Source: Deltaproteobacteria bacterium (GTDB taxonomy: Bacteria > Desulfobacterota > Desulfarculia > Adiutricales > Adiutricaceae). Taken from it: 53,333 bases of DNA. Of this stretch, positions 17,626-25,925 are shown in pieces (the first letter of the stretch is position 1; every line of letters starts with the position of its first letter). The position numbers and the translations under genes are program-made. The notes below the pieces were generated by a model that was given only the letters and a program-made list of their open reading frames with translations, had not been told where the DNA came from and made no database searches. Where the stretch lies: positions 1-53,333 of the forward strand of contig JAISEK010000019.1 of assembly GCA_031264145.1 (NCBI GenBank), in the 5' to 3' direction.

Positions 17626-17996
17626 CCAGGGCGCCGGCCAGGCGTTCCCTCGCCGGTGCCTCGGGCCCAGGAATGGCCGCTGGATTGGGGTCCATCCGTT
17701 AAATTATTTGAGCCTACCCCCAGAAAATGTTTTTCCCACTTATATCGCCAAGTTGGTCCACATAAGGCCAACCAAATCCCGCCGGCGCGGCCCTGGCTGC
17801 CCCTGGCCCAGGCCAGGTCGGCCATAATACTGGGCCAGGCCCTTGACGCGGGGGTCAAGTTGGGCTAAAAAGGTAACGGCCCTCCAGGCCCTTTTCTTTT
17901 TCCAGGTCTGCGCGCCGTCGCCACGGCGGAGACGCCGGCCGCCCCCCTGGGGGATCATCCATGGCCCTGGACGAGGGGTTATTTTTTTCCACTTCC
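17626..17996. other. ffh-rpsP intergenic region
   Basis: No coding frame has family similarity. I looked for an SRP RNA or tRNA and saw none. An AT-rich patch (17698-17745) could hold a promoter for rpsP, but no clear -35/-10 pair stands out. Confidence 0.3.
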
Positions 17997-18042
17997 CGGC
18001 CTAAATGATTTAGGCCGCCTACGGGCAGCCCCCCAGGGCTGC
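17997..18042 (+). promoter_or_regulatory. Two tandem hairpins in the rpsP leader
   Basis: A perfect 9-bp stem (CGGCCTAAA / TTTAGGCCG, loop TGA, 17997-18017) is followed after 7 bases by a perfect 7-bp stem (GCAGCCC / GGGCTGC, loop CCCA, 18025-18042). The second ends 29 bases before the rpsP ATG. There is no T-run, so neither looks like a plain terminator on plus. They may regulate or stabilise the ribosomal-protein message. Confidence 0.45.
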
Positions 18043-18071
18043 GTCCATCACAAGACAGGAGCAAAGCAATA

Positions 18072-18311
18072 ATGGCCCTCAAAGTCAGACTGGCCCGGTT
18101 GGGCGCCAAGAAGAAGCCCTATTACCGCTTGGTGGTGGCGGACAGCGCCGCCAAGCGCGACGGCCGCTTCCTGGACATCGTCGGTTTCTATGACCCCAAC
18201 AGGAATCCGGCCTTCGTGGAGATCAAGCGGGAACTTTTGGACGACTGGATGCGGAAGGGGGCCAGGCCGACCGAGACCGTGGCCAGCCTGATAAAGGCCA
18301 AGAAGGCCTGA
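18072..18311 (+). CDS. rpsP: 30S ribosomal protein S16
   Basis: 79 residues beginning MALKVRLARLGAKKKPYYRL, the family signature, with GRFLDIVGFYDP and a basic tail. Length is normal. It is a component of the small ribosomal subunit and a 16S rRNA assembly protein. AGGAG lies 9 bases upstream of the ATG. In many deltaproteobacteria a KH-domain gene follows rpsP. Here the 92-bp gap to rimM cannot encode one, so it is absent from the operon. Confidence 0.98.
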   Translation: MALKVRLARLGAKKKPYYRLVVADSAAKRDGRFLDIVGFYDPNRNPAFVEIKRELLDDWMRKGARPTETVASLIKAKKA

Positions 18312-18403
18312 CCCGCGGACGGCCCAGGGCGGTCCCCATCCCCCGGCCACATTTGGGGGGGCGGCGGCCCTCCCGCCGGCCAGCCATCCCCAATCCTAGG
18401 CCA

Positions 18404-18928
18404 ATGGAAAGCGGCAACCTCATAACGCTAGGCCGGATCGTCAGGGCCCACGGGGTCCACGGGGCGGTGCGGGTGGCCTATTACGGCCAGGACCCGGAGG
18501 GTTTCCTCGACGCCCCGCGCCTGTGGCTCATCCCCCGCGGCGGCGGGCCCGTGCCCCTTGGCGGGCACAGGGGCAAGATCGTCCCCGGCGGGCTCATCAT
18601 GAAACTTGACGGCTGCTCGTCCAGGGAGGCGGCCATGGACCTCTCCGGCTCGGAGCTAGCCGTGGCCAGGGAGGATCTTCCGGCGCCGGGGGCCGACGAG
18701 TTCTACCAGGCCGATCTGCTGGGCCTGGAGGCCGTCACCTCGGCCGGCCGCAGCCTGGGCCGGGTCACCAACCTGATGGACCACGGCCTCCTCCTGGTGC
18801 TGTCCATCACCGGCCAGGACGGCCGCGAGACCCTGGTGCCCTTCTCCGAGGACTGCGTGCCGGAGGTCGATCTGGACGCCGGCCGCCTGGTGGTCTCCGA
18901 GCTTCCTGGCCTTTTGGACCAGACATGA
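18404..18928 (+). CDS. rimM: 16S rRNA processing protein RimM
   Basis: 174 residues. The N-terminal beta-barrel RimM domain opens with LITLGRIVRAHGVHGAVRV (G-R-I-x2-x-H-G signature). The C-terminal PRC barrel follows DEFYQADLLGLEAV and ends VVSELPGLLD. It assists 30S head assembly and binds S19. ATG 18404 is preferred to the in-frame ATG at 18353 because it begins just before the conserved domain; the extra 17 residues would be Pro/Arg-rich and unlike the family. Its TGA overlaps the trmD ATG (ATGA at 18925). Confidence 0.93.
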   Translation: MESGNLITLGRIVRAHGVHGAVRVAYYGQDPEGFLDAPRLWLIPRGGGPVPLGGHRGKIVPGGLIMKLDGCSSREAAMDLSGSELAVAREDLPAPGADEFYQADLLGLEAVTSAGRSLGRVTNLMDHGLLLVLSITGQDGRETLVPFSEDCVPEVDLDAGRLVVSELPGLLDQT

Positions 18929-20049
18929 TCTTCGAGGTCCTGACCCTTTTCCCGGACATCTTCAAATCGTTCCTGGCCGAGTCCCTTCTGGCCAAGGCCC
19001 GGGCCAAGGGCCTGGTCTCCGTCGAGCTGGTCAACATCAGGGACTTTGCCCACGACCGCCACCGCACTGCCGACGACCGCCCCTACGGCGGCGGTCCAGG
19101 CATGGTCCTGAAGGCCGAGCCGGTGGCCCTGGCCCTGGAGTCCCTCCTATCGTCCGGCGGCCCCAGGCCGCTGGTCATAAACCTGACCCCCTCCGGCCGC
19201 CTCCTCGACCAGGCCCTGGTCCGGCGCCTTTCCGGCGAGAGGAGGCTGATCCTCATTTGCGGGCGCTACGAGGGCATCGACCAGAGGGTGCTGGACCGGT
19301 TCGCGGACCTTGAGCTGTCAGTCGGCGACTACGTCCTAAACGGCGGCGAGGTCCCGGCCATGGCCATCATGGAGGCCGTCTCCAGGCTGATCCCGGGTTT
19401 CCTGGGACGCCCGGAGTCGAGCGAGGACGAGAGCCACAGCTACGGCCTCTTGGAATACCCGCTCTACACCAGGCCCCGGCAGTGGCGGGGCCTGGAGGTG
19501 CCCGGGATTCTCCTCTCCGGCCACCATGCCCAGGTGGCCGCCTTCCGCCTGGCCGAGGCCGTGGCCAAGACCAGGTCCATCCGGCCCGAGCTCCTCGAGG
19601 ATCCGGACCTGGTCGAGAGGGTGGCCGAAGTCCTCGGCGCCCAGGGCTCGGCCATGGGGCCAAGAGCCAGGAAGCGCCCCGGGCCATCATCCCAGAGCCC
19701 AATCCCCCCTGGCCGGAGCGGCGGTGAGCATATGCCCCATAAGGAAATAAACGGCAAAACCTTCCCGGTCGATGACGAGGGCTTCCTCCTGGACCACGTC
19801 CTCTGGGACGAGGACTGGGTCATGATAGTCGCCGGGGAAGAGGAGATTGAGGAGTTGACCGATGATCACCGGGCCGTGCTCGAGTCGCTCCGGGCCTACC
19901 GGGACGAGCACGGCCTCCCTCCGCGGGTCAGGGACATGACCCAGGTCACCGGATTCAAGATGAAGTATATCTACGAGATGTTCCCCTCCGGTCCCGGCAA
20001 GGGGGCCTGCAAGATGGCCGGCCTCTCTAAGCCCGAGGGCTGCGTCTGA
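18925..20049 (+). CDS. trmD: TrmD tRNA (guanine-N1)-methyltransferase fused in frame to DsrC
   Basis: One uninterrupted frame of 374 codons. Residues 1-240 are TrmD (m1G37 of tRNA, SAM-dependent, trefoil knot): DDRPYGGGPGMV, ICGRYEGIDQRV, SVGDYVLNGGEVPAM, LLEYPLYTRP and LLSGHH. After a Pro/Arg/Gly/Ser-rich linker (about 241-269), residues 270-374 are a full-length DsrC: INGKTFPVDDEGFLL, ELTDDHRAVLE, TGFKMKYIYEMFPSGP and GKGACKMAGLSKPEGCV. Both swinging-arm cysteines are present, ten residues apart, the last penultimate. DsrC carries the trisulfide intermediate of dissimilatory sulfite reductase. DsrC could also start alone at ATG 19732 (GGTGAG three bases upstream). No rplS follows, unlike the usual trmD order. 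Confidence 0.9.
   Translation: MIFEVLTLFPDIFKSFLAESLLAKARAKGLVSVELVNIRDFAHDRHRTADDRPYGGGPGMVLKAEPVALALESLLSSGGPRPLVINLTPSGRLLDQALVRRLSGERRLILICGRYEGIDQRVLDRFADLELSVGDYVLNGGEVPAMAIMEAVSRLIPGFLGRPESSEDESHSYGLLEYPLYTRPRQWRGLEVPGILLSGHHAQVAAFRLAEAVAKTRSIRPELLEDPDLVERVAEVLGAQGSAMGPRARKRPGPSSQSPIPPGRSGGEHMPHKEINGKTFPVDDEGFLLDHVLWDEDWVMIVAGEEEIEELTDDHRAVLESLRAYRDEHGLPPRVRDMTQVTGFKMKYIYEMFPSGPGKGACKMAGLSKPEGCV
19732..20049 (+). CDS. dsrC: DsrC sulfur carrier, possible separate internal start
   Basis: If translated from ATG 19732 (preceded by GGTGAG, three bases away) the product is a stand-alone DsrC of 105 residues, the normal family length. It has the C-terminal C-x10-C pair of true DsrC rather than the single cysteine of TusE. 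This supports a sulfite- or sulfate-reducing, or sulfur-oxidising, metabolism. It is the same DNA as the 3' part of the trmD frame. Whether the cell makes the fusion, the short form or both cannot be read from sequence. Confidence 0.6.
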   Translation: MPHKEINGKTFPVDDEGFLLDHVLWDEDWVMIVAGEEEIEELTDDHRAVLESLRAYRDEHGLPPRVRDMTQVTGFKMKYIYEMFPSGPGKGACKMAGLSKPEGCV

Positions 20050-20137
20050 TCACCGTCCCCGCGGCACGGCCCCCGTACGGCGGGCCCCGGCCATCCTTTC
20101 CGCCCCATGGCCCCCTTCCCCCCCTGGAGGATCCAAG

Positions 20138-22450
20138 ATGAGCCCAAACCTCCGGCTTAAGCTGGAAGATCTGCGACGGTTCCGCCGAACGTTTGAGCGC
20201 GAGATGGCCGCCTTCCTGCCAGGCTACCAGGTTTCCGTGGGGCCGTTTCCCGAGGACTGGGCCCAGTGGACGGCCCAGGTTTTTTTCCGTGGCCAGGTCG
20301 CGGGCCTGGCCTCCATGAGGCTCAGGGAGGACGCCGAGCCGGCCGCCGAGGGCCTTTTCGAGGTCTGGCCCAGGCTGGTCGAGTCGGCCCTGGAAAAGGT
20401 GGCCTTCAGGAAGGCCCTCATAACCGACCCCGAGACGGGCCTCAACAACGGCCAGCGCCTGAAGGCCAGGCTGGTCGATCTCCTGAGGCCCCCCGAGACC
20501 GGCCCCAGGGCCCTTGGCCTGTGGGACAACGGCGAATCGCCGGCCCTGGTTCTGGCCCTCTCCGAGATAGGCGGCGACAGGCGCCCCTCCCGCCGGGAGA
20601 TGCTGGACATGGCCTCGGCCCTCAAGGGCATCCCAGGCCTGATATGCCTGGCGCGCCTGGGCGACCGCAGGCTGGGGGCCATCTTCCGGGCCGGCCCCAG
20701 CGAGGCCCTGGCCAGGCTGGATCAGGCCAGGGCCGCCGCCCTGTCCATGGGGCCCAATGGCCCCTACCTCTCTGGCTACGCCCTCTTTCCCCAGGATCTG
20801 GCCCTCGACCCGGCAGGCCCCTTCCTCAGGCCAAGGGACGCGGCCCAGGCCCTTCTGGACAAGGCCGAGACGGCCCTCAACTTCGCCTACGGCCGACGGC
20901 ATCCGGCCCCGGTCATCGGCTTTGGCCATCTGGTCAACTCCTACGGCCAAATCACCCAGCCGCTGCCCCAGAGCCGGGTGGTCATAAACCTGGGGAGCCC
21001 CATGGGGGCCATGCCCGGGCAAGTATTCTCCGTCATTGGCCAGGGCGGCGAGCCCAAGGGCGAGATCACCGTCTTCGAGACCGGTGAGGGCTATTCCCTG
21101 GCCCATGCCCCGGAAAGCCGCGCCGGCCGTCTGGCCGCCGGGGACAGGCTCTCCTTCTCCCGAATCGACTGGTCTGGCCACCCGGCGGCCTCTACGGTCG
21201 ACGGCAGGAAGGCCCTTGAGGCCGAGACCTTCCGCAAAAGCCTGGCCCGGCTGGCCCAGGGGCCCTTGCCGCTGGTCCTGGCCCTGGCCCGGCTGGACGA
21301 CCACGAGCGCCTCGCGGCCATGGCCGGGGAGGAGGAGCTGGCCGGCCGCCTGGACTTGGTGGCCCAGAGGGCCCAGGGCGGGACTTCCGCCCCCCCGGAA
21401 CTCTGCGCCGGCTATGGCCAGGGCACCCTGGCCATGGTCTGGACCGGGCTTTCCCAGGAGACGGCCAGGGAAGAGGCCCTGGGCCTGGTCAGGGCCCTCG
21501 GTGGCCAGGCCCCCCTGTCCATGGGCCTGGTCTGCTGGCCCAACCCCGTCCTGGCCCCCGAAGGCCTGATGAAGGCGGCCCAGGACGCCCTGCTTGAGGC
21601 TGCCATGACCGGGCCGGAGACCGTCAGCGTCTTCGGGCCCCAGACCCTGAACATCTCGGGCGATCACCTCTTCGACGAGGGCGACCTGAGGGGGGCGGTC
21701 GTGGAGTACCAGAGGGGCCTGATCCTGGATCCTGGCCACCTGAACCTCCTCAACAGCCTGGGCGTCTGCCAAGGACGCCTGGGCGACCACAGGGCGGCCA
21801 TAGCCGCCTTCGACGAGGTGCTTGGCCTCAGCCCTGACAACCTCTTCGCCCACTTCAACAAGGGCTGCTCGCTTATCCTGAGCGGCCGGCTGGAGGAGGC
21901 CGAGCAGTCCCTCATGAGGGCCCGGGAGACGGCCCCGGACAACTTCGAGGTCCTCTTCCACCTGGGCAAGACGGCCCTGGAGCTTGGCCATCTCGACCTG
22001 GCCCTGGCCACCCTTCCCAGGGCCTCGGAACTCAAGGGGCACCGCGGGGGCATCCATCGCCTCCTCGGCCAGATACGTCTCCTGACCGATGACCGGAAGG
22101 GTGCCCTGGCGGCCTTCAAGAAGGCCGTCAAGCACAACCCTGACGACGCCGACAGCCTGTCCGCCCTGGGGGCCCTGTTCCTGGAGTCAGCCAACGACCA
22201 GGAAGTGGCCCTGTCCCTCTTTTCGCGCAGCGTGGAGCTGGACCCCACCAACAGCCTCTTCCGCCAGCGCCTGGGCCGCCTCCTGTACCTCATGGGCGAC
22301 TACAAGTCGGCCGAGCACCACCTCAAGTCGGCCCTGGACTACGGCTGCCGGGCCGAGGACGTCCGCCAGCAGCTGGCCGAGCTGAGGGAAAGGCATGCAG
22401 GCCTGGCCCCCGGGTCAGGGGACCAAGCAGTAGCCGGGTTGGAGGAATAG
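20138..22450 (+). CDS. Degenerate GGDEF-like / TPR protein of unknown function
   Basis: 770 residues. The segment at about 110-270 starts DPETGLNNGQRLKARL, which resembles the opening of GGDEF domains (normally D-x-LTGLPNR). No GGDEF or GGEEF active-site word is present, so diguanylate cyclase activity is unlikely. A second similar segment may lie near 360-500. From about 510 to 740 there are at least six tetratricopeptide repeats (for example AVVEYQRGLILDPGHLNLLN, AIAAFDEVLGLSPDNLFAHF), a protein-interaction superhelix. There is no signal peptide or membrane segment, so it is cytoplasmic. Its start lies 88 bp after trmD-dsrC on the same strand, and it may be co-transcribed. Probably a scaffold or signalling adaptor; not recognised by name. 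Confidence 0.75.
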   Translation: MSPNLRLKLEDLRRFRRTFEREMAAFLPGYQVSVGPFPEDWAQWTAQVFFRGQVAGLASMRLREDAEPAAEGLFEVWPRLVESALEKVAFRKALITDPETGLNNGQRLKARLVDLLRPPETGPRALGLWDNGESPALVLALSEIGGDRRPSRREMLDMASALKGIPGLICLARLGDRRLGAIFRAGPSEALARLDQARAAALSMGPNGPYLSGYALFPQDLALDPAGPFLRPRDAAQALLDKAETALNFAYGRRHPAPVIGFGHLVNSYGQITQPLPQSRVVINLGSPMGAMPGQVFSVIGQGGEPKGEITVFETGEGYSLAHAPESRAGRLAAGDRLSFSRIDWSGHPAASTVDGRKALEAETFRKSLARLAQGPLPLVLALARLDDHERLAAMAGEEELAGRLDLVAQRAQGGTSAPPELCAGYGQGTLAMVWTGLSQETAREEALGLVRALGGQAPLSMGLVCWPNPVLAPEGLMKAAQDALLEAAMTGPETVSVFGPQTLNISGDHLFDEGDLRGAVVEYQRGLILDPGHLNLLNSLGVCQGRLGDHRAAIAAFDEVLGLSPDNLFAHFNKGCSLILSGRLEEAEQSLMRARETAPDNFEVLFHLGKTALELGHLDLALATLPRASELKGHRGGIHRLLGQIRLLTDDRKGALAAFKKAVKHNPDDADSLSALGALFLESANDQEVALSLFSRSVELDPTNSLFRQRLGRLLYLMGDYKSAEHHLKSALDYGCRAEDVRQQLAELRERHAGLAPGSGDQAVAGLEE

Positions 22451-23074
22451 CCTTCGGCCTGGCCGGAACAAGTCCCGGCCGACGAGGGCCGCGCCTGGTT
22501 ATCCATGACAGTTCCAGGGACTGACATTCCATGGACGGGATGGTGCGCCGAATTGAGGCATTTTGGGAGTAATTCCTGAAAGGCTAATTCGCTGGCCTGT
22601 TTTTACCCAGGCCTGGGCACCTGGCGATATGGCCAGGCCATGAAAAACCTGGCTTTTGGACCAGGGAAGGGCCAGACTGTACTCGCGTTGACGAAACTCC
22701 ACCGCCCTGAGAAGCGCCAAAAGTTCGATATCTATCTCTATAAACAACCCTGACTTCCGACATTTACGAAAGCAGTTCAACAGAACAAACAATATTAAAT
22801 CAAACAATATTGATCATTAACCGACAATTCGTCCCTTGGAACCAATCCCAAACCCGACCTCCTCCCAGGAGACATCGCTTTTCCAGATGATTTGAGACAC
22901 CATGACGCTCTTTGGGCAAGCCTTCGGTTTCTAGGCTTCCTGCCAACGCCAGACAATGCTGGAGCGGAAACGAGCGGCACGACTACCAATACTATCACCG
23001 CAGTGGGCCTCAACAAAGTAATACAGGCCTTCCTGTATGGATTAAAAAGCCTCCCGCCATTTCCCAAAGGCCCG
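22451..23074. other. Gene-poor interval between the TPR gene and cysK
   Basis: Short frames occur on both strands but none has a recognisable domain or consistent codon usage. The GC content drops here, with an AT-rich patch at 22760-22830. I see no RNA gene. Confidence 0.4.
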
Positions 23075-23120
23075 CAATAACAAAGCCGCCTGGACTCATC
23101 CCCAGGCGGCTTTGTTATTG
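23075..23120. terminator. Perfect 19-bp hairpin, cysK terminator
   Basis: CAATAACAAAGCCGCCTGG (23075-23093) and its exact complement (23102-23120) flank an 8-base loop, 18 bp past the cysK stop. The outer arm is A/T-rich (AATAACAAA / TTTGTTATT) and gives a U-rich tail on either strand, so it can work in both directions. Confidence 0.85.
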
Positions 23121-23138
23121 GCGATGTAAAGAGCCTGC

Positions 23139-24074
23139 TCACTCCTTGGCGAACAGCTGGGTGGAGAGGTAGCGCTCGCCGGTGTCCGGCAGGATGACAA
23201 GGACGGACTTGCCCTTGTTCTCGGGCCTCTTGGCCAGCTCCGTGGCCGCAAAGAGGGCGGCGCCCGAGGAGATGCCCACCAGCAGGCCTTCCTTGGTCCC
23301 GACCTCCCGCGAGGCCTCGAAGGCGTCCGGGGTCTTGACCCTAAAAATCTCGTCGACCACTTTGGGGTTGTAGACCTGGGGGACGAAGCCGGCCCCTATG
23401 CCCTGGATCTGGTGGGGGCCGGGCTTTTCGCCCGAAAGGACGGAACTGTCGAAGGGCTCGACGGCCACGACGCGAAGATTGGGATTGGTCTTCTTGAGTT
23501 CCTCGCCCACGCCGGTGATCGTGCCGCCAGTGCCCACGCCCCCGACTATGACGTCGACCTTGCCCCCTGTGTCCTCCAGGATCTCCTTGGCCGTGGTCAG
23601 GCGGTGGACCTCGGGGTTAGCCGGGTTGTTGAACTGCTGGGGGACGAAGGAGTTGCCAATCTGGGTCTGGAGTTCCTCGGCCTGGCGGATGGCACCCTTC
23701 ATCCCCTCGGATCCAGGCGTCAGCTTAAGCTCTGCCCCCAGGGCGTAAAGGAGCTTGCGGCGCTCCAGGCTCATGGTCTCGGGCATGACCAGGATGATCC
23801 TGTAGCCCTTGGCGGCCGCCACGAAGGCCAGGCCTATGCCGGTGTTGCCACTGGTCGGCTCTATTATGGTGGTGTTCTTGTCGATGAGGCCCTTCTTCTC
23901 GGCGTCCTCGATCATGGCCAGGGCGATGCGGTCCTTGACGCTGCCAAGGGGGTTGAAGTACTCGAGTTTGGCCAGCAGGTCGGCCAGCACCCCCCTGGCC
24001 TGGCCATAGCGGTTGAGCCTCAGGAGAGGGGTTTTGCCGATCAGATCGGTCAAACTCTCGGCAATCTTGGTCAT
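23139..24074 (-). CDS. cysK: Cysteine synthase (O-acetylserine sulfhydrylase)
   Basis: A PLP enzyme of 311 residues that makes cysteine from O-acetylserine and sulfide. The PLP lysine is K47 in [14 protein letters not shown] binds the substrate carboxylate, GGVGTGGT the PLP phosphate, and SSGA precedes the C-terminal segment. Length and motifs fit CysK/CysM A-type enzymes. ATG 24074 follows AGAGGTGAAC, a good ribosome site. It is divergent from the cystathionine synthase/lyase gene, with a roughly 230-base leader containing an attenuator-like terminator. A strong hairpin follows, so it is probably monocistronic. Confidence 0.96.
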   Translation of the reverse strand: MTKIAESLTDLIGKTPLLRLNRYGQARGVLADLLAKLEYFNPLGSVKDRIALAMIEDAEKKGLIDKNTTIIEPTSGNTGIGLAFVAAAKGYRIILVMPETMSLERRKLLYALGAELKLTPGSEGMKGAIRQAEELQTQIGNSFVPQQFNNPANPEVHRLTTAKEILEDTGGKVDVIVGGVGTGGTITGVGEELKKTNPNLRVVAVEPFDSSVLSGEKPGPHQIQGIGAGFVPQVYNPKVVDEIFRVKTPDAFEASREVGTKEGLLVGISSGAALFAATELAKRPENKGKSVLVILPDTGERYLSTQLFAKE

Positions 24075-24168
24075 TGTTCACCTCTTCGCTTTTTCCGGCG
24101 GCGGTTGCCGGCCGTTGTTGGTTTCCGGGCTCCGGCGGTGCCAGGCCTGGGGAAAACTGGCAATCGTC

Positions 24169-24206
24169 AAAAAAAAACGCCAAGGGCACCTCTCGGTACT
24201 CTTGGC
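24169..24206 (-). terminator. Intrinsic terminator inside the cysK leader
   Basis: On the minus strand GCCAAG (24201-24206) pairs with CTTGGC (24179-24184). An inner TACC/GGTG stem is capped by a GAGA tetraloop, and a run of nine T follows after one base (24177-24169). It lies between the cysK promoter and the cysK ATG, so it should stop most transcripts unless it is prevented from folding. Confidence 0.8.
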
Positions 24207-24306
24207 CTTCAGCTTAAACTGATTGGCTGTCCAAAACGTCGCCCTTGGAAGATCTCTGCCCGTTTCTGATGCCGCAGGTCACCCTCCACCTTCCGCGTCG
24301 GGACTG
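24207..24306 (-). promoter_or_regulatory. Candidate attenuator/riboswitch-like leader of cysK
   Basis: About 100 transcribed bases precede the leader terminator. Segment CCAAGGGC (24241-24248 on minus) is the exact complement of GCCCTTGG in the 3' arm of the terminator (24180-24187), so pairing would act as antiterminator. Upstream, GGAAG (24290-24294) can pair with CTTCC (24247-24251), which overlaps the antiterminator by two bases, and CTGC/GCAG can form inside. This gives a two-state switch. The word GGTGGAGGG recalls SAM-I aptamers, but the rest does not follow that consensus. I do not recognise a known class. Confidence 0.5.
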
Positions 24307-24312
24307 TGGACT

Positions 24313-24340
24313 AGTATATTCTAATGGGTCCCGGTGTCAA
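24313..24340 (-). promoter_or_regulatory. Sigma-70-type promoter for cysK
   Basis: On the minus strand TTGACA (24340-24335) and TATACT (24318-24313) are separated by 16 bp: a perfect -35 and five of six in the -10. Transcription would start near 24306 and give a leader of about 230 bases before the cysK ATG. Confidence 0.8.
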
Positions 24341-24529
24341 CCTTTTTTTTTGGGCCGAATTTTGCTAAAGTGAAAAACCTTTTTCCTGATCCGCAACGTG
24401 CAGTATTCACTTGCTTTTTCTCGTCCCATCGTCAAACAGGGACCTCTCCCAGATGTCCCGGTACCTTACCCTCTTGCGGAAACGCTACTCCCATGGCCCA
24501 GGCGTTAGCCCCGGCCCGAGACCAGGCCA

Positions 24530-25660
24530 ATGAAGCTTGACACCATCTGCGTCCACGGCGCCAGGGACAAAAACAACCATACCGGCTCTCTGGCCGTGCC
24601 CATATACCAGTCGGCCACCTATGCCCACCCGGCAGTGGGGCAGAGCACGGGCTACGACTACGCCAGGGTCCAGAACCCGACCAGGGAGGCCCTGGAGGGC
24701 CTCGTGGCCGCCATGGAACGCGGCAGGGAGGCCCTGGCCTTCTCCTGCGGCATGGCGGCCATGGACGCCGTCCTGGCCCTTTTCGGGCCCGGCGACCACA
24801 TCATCTGCGCTGACGACCTCTACGGGGGTTCCGTAAGGCTTTTGGCCTCCCTGGAAAGACGCATGGGCATTTCCGTCGACTATCTGGACGCCAACGACCG
24901 CGAGACGCTCCAGGGGGCCCTGCGCCCGGAGACCAGGGCCGTCTTCATCGAGACTCCCTCCAATCCCATGATGAAGGTGACCGACATACGGGCAGTCAGG
25001 GAAACAATAGGGCCGGCAGTAAAGCTCATCGTCGACAACACCTTCCTGACGCCCATCTTTCAGAGGCCCCTGGAGCTGGGGGCGGACATGAGCCTCCACA
25101 GCGGGACAAAGTACCTGGCCGGCCACAACGACACACTGGCCGGCTTCGTGGTCACCAACGACGCCGGGGACGCCGAGCTCCTGAGGCACGCCACCAAGAC
25201 CGTTGGCAGCGGCCTGACCCCTTTTGACAGCTTCCTGGTAATAAGGGGCCTAAAGACGCTCCCCCTGCGCATGGCCAAAAGCCAGGAGAACGCCCTGGCG
25301 CTGGCCGAATTCCTTGGCCGACACCACAGGGTGGCCAAAGTATTCTACCCTGGACTCATCGACCACCCTGGCCGAGAGATTTCCCTCCGGCAGTCCAGCG
25401 GCTTCGGGGCCATGATCTCCTTCGAGGTCGATTCCGAGGACACGGCCAAGAAGGTTCTGGAGAAGGTTGGCCTGATCCTGTACGCGGAGAGCCTCGGAGG
25501 GGTCGAGACCCTGATTACCTACCCCCTCATACAGACCCACGCCGACGTCCCGGTCGAGACCAGGGAGTCCCTTGGCATAAATGGTCGGCTCTTGAGGCTC
25601 TCCGTTGGCGTTGAGGCCCTGGAGGATCTTCTGGCCGATCTGGCCCAGGCGCTAGACTGA
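24530..25660 (+). CDS. Cystathionine gamma-synthase/lyase family PLP enzyme
   Basis: 376 residues of the Cys/Met-metabolism PLP family. Signature positions are seen: YDYARVQNPTREALE, the SCGMAAMDAVL loop, YGGS, ETPSNP, DNTF and PLP lysine K194 in SGTKYLAGHND. Members interconvert cystathionine, homocysteine and cysteine (MetB, MetC, CGL). The motifs do not separate gamma-synthase from gamma-lyase. Length is normal. It is divergent from cysK, so the pair probably forms a sulfur amino-acid unit, with one enzyme fixing sulfide as cysteine and the other moving it to or from homocysteine. A clear promoter for this strand was not found. Confidence 0.92.
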   Translation: MKLDTICVHGARDKNNHTGSLAVPIYQSATYAHPAVGQSTGYDYARVQNPTREALEGLVAAMERGREALAFSCGMAAMDAVLALFGPGDHIICADDLYGGSVRLLASLERRMGISVDYLDANDRETLQGALRPETRAVFIETPSNPMMKVTDIRAVRETIGPAVKLIVDNTFLTPIFQRPLELGADMSLHSGTKYLAGHNDTLAGFVVTNDAGDAELLRHATKTVGSGLTPFDSFLVIRGLKTLPLRMAKSQENALALAEFLGRHHRVAKVFYPGLIDHPGREISLRQSSGFGAMISFEVDSEDTAKKVLEKVGLILYAESLGGVETLITYPLIQTHADVPVETRESLGINGRLLRLSVGVEALEDLLADLAQALD

Positions 25661-25769
25661 CCCTCCAGGCAAGGCCAGCTTTGCCAAGGGCTATTCCGCG
25701 TTAATGCCGTGCCCCACTTCCCCGCCAGCAACCAAAGCCCATTCGGTCGTCCCTATTCCCGGCCAGGCC
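25661..25769. other. Start of a 1.5-kb region without intact genes
   Basis: The interval 25661-27137 contains no intact gene. It holds, in order, a chemoreceptor remnant, AT-rich blocks (26220-26345 and 26700-26880), a complete MITE-like element and one isolated element end, each listed separately. Confidence 0.5.
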
Positions 25770-25925
25770 GCGGATCCGACCCACGATGTGGCAGAGCGCG
25801 ACGCTCTGGAAACGGAAAACGCTGCCCAGGACCCCAAATCCCTGGCCGGGGCGGCCCAAAAACTGGACGGGGCCATCTCGCTCCTGGACGGCATCGTCAG
25901 CGGCACGAAGTCCACCGACATGCCC
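25770..25925 (+). pseudogene. Chemoreceptor C-terminal remnant
   Basis: The frame reads DVAERDALETENAAQDPKSL, then AGAAQKLDGAISLLDGIVSG, aligning with the last part of the intact receptor at 27138-28889 ([40 protein letters not shown]). Nothing upstream encodes the signalling domain. It is the broken tail of a second copy or paralogue, diverged well beyond a recent duplication. Confidence 0.65.

Noticed and set aside
18312-18403. A KH-domain (KhpA-type) gene between rpsP and rimM
   Set aside because: The gap is only 92 bp and no matching frame exists.
20027-22135. A 702-codon minus-strand frame
   Set aside because: Shadow of the GGDEF-like/TPR gene; low-complexity Gly/Gln/Ala composition and no domain.
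22795-23142. Small minus frame overlapping the cysK terminator
   Set aside because: It includes the 19-bp terminator hairpin in its coding part and has no recognisable domain.
24207-24306. SAM-I riboswitch or T-box in the cysK leader
   Set aside because: Only GGTGGAGGG resembles SAM-I; the core GATGA/AAACCCGGCAACC and the T-box consensus are not present. Left as an unclassified leader.
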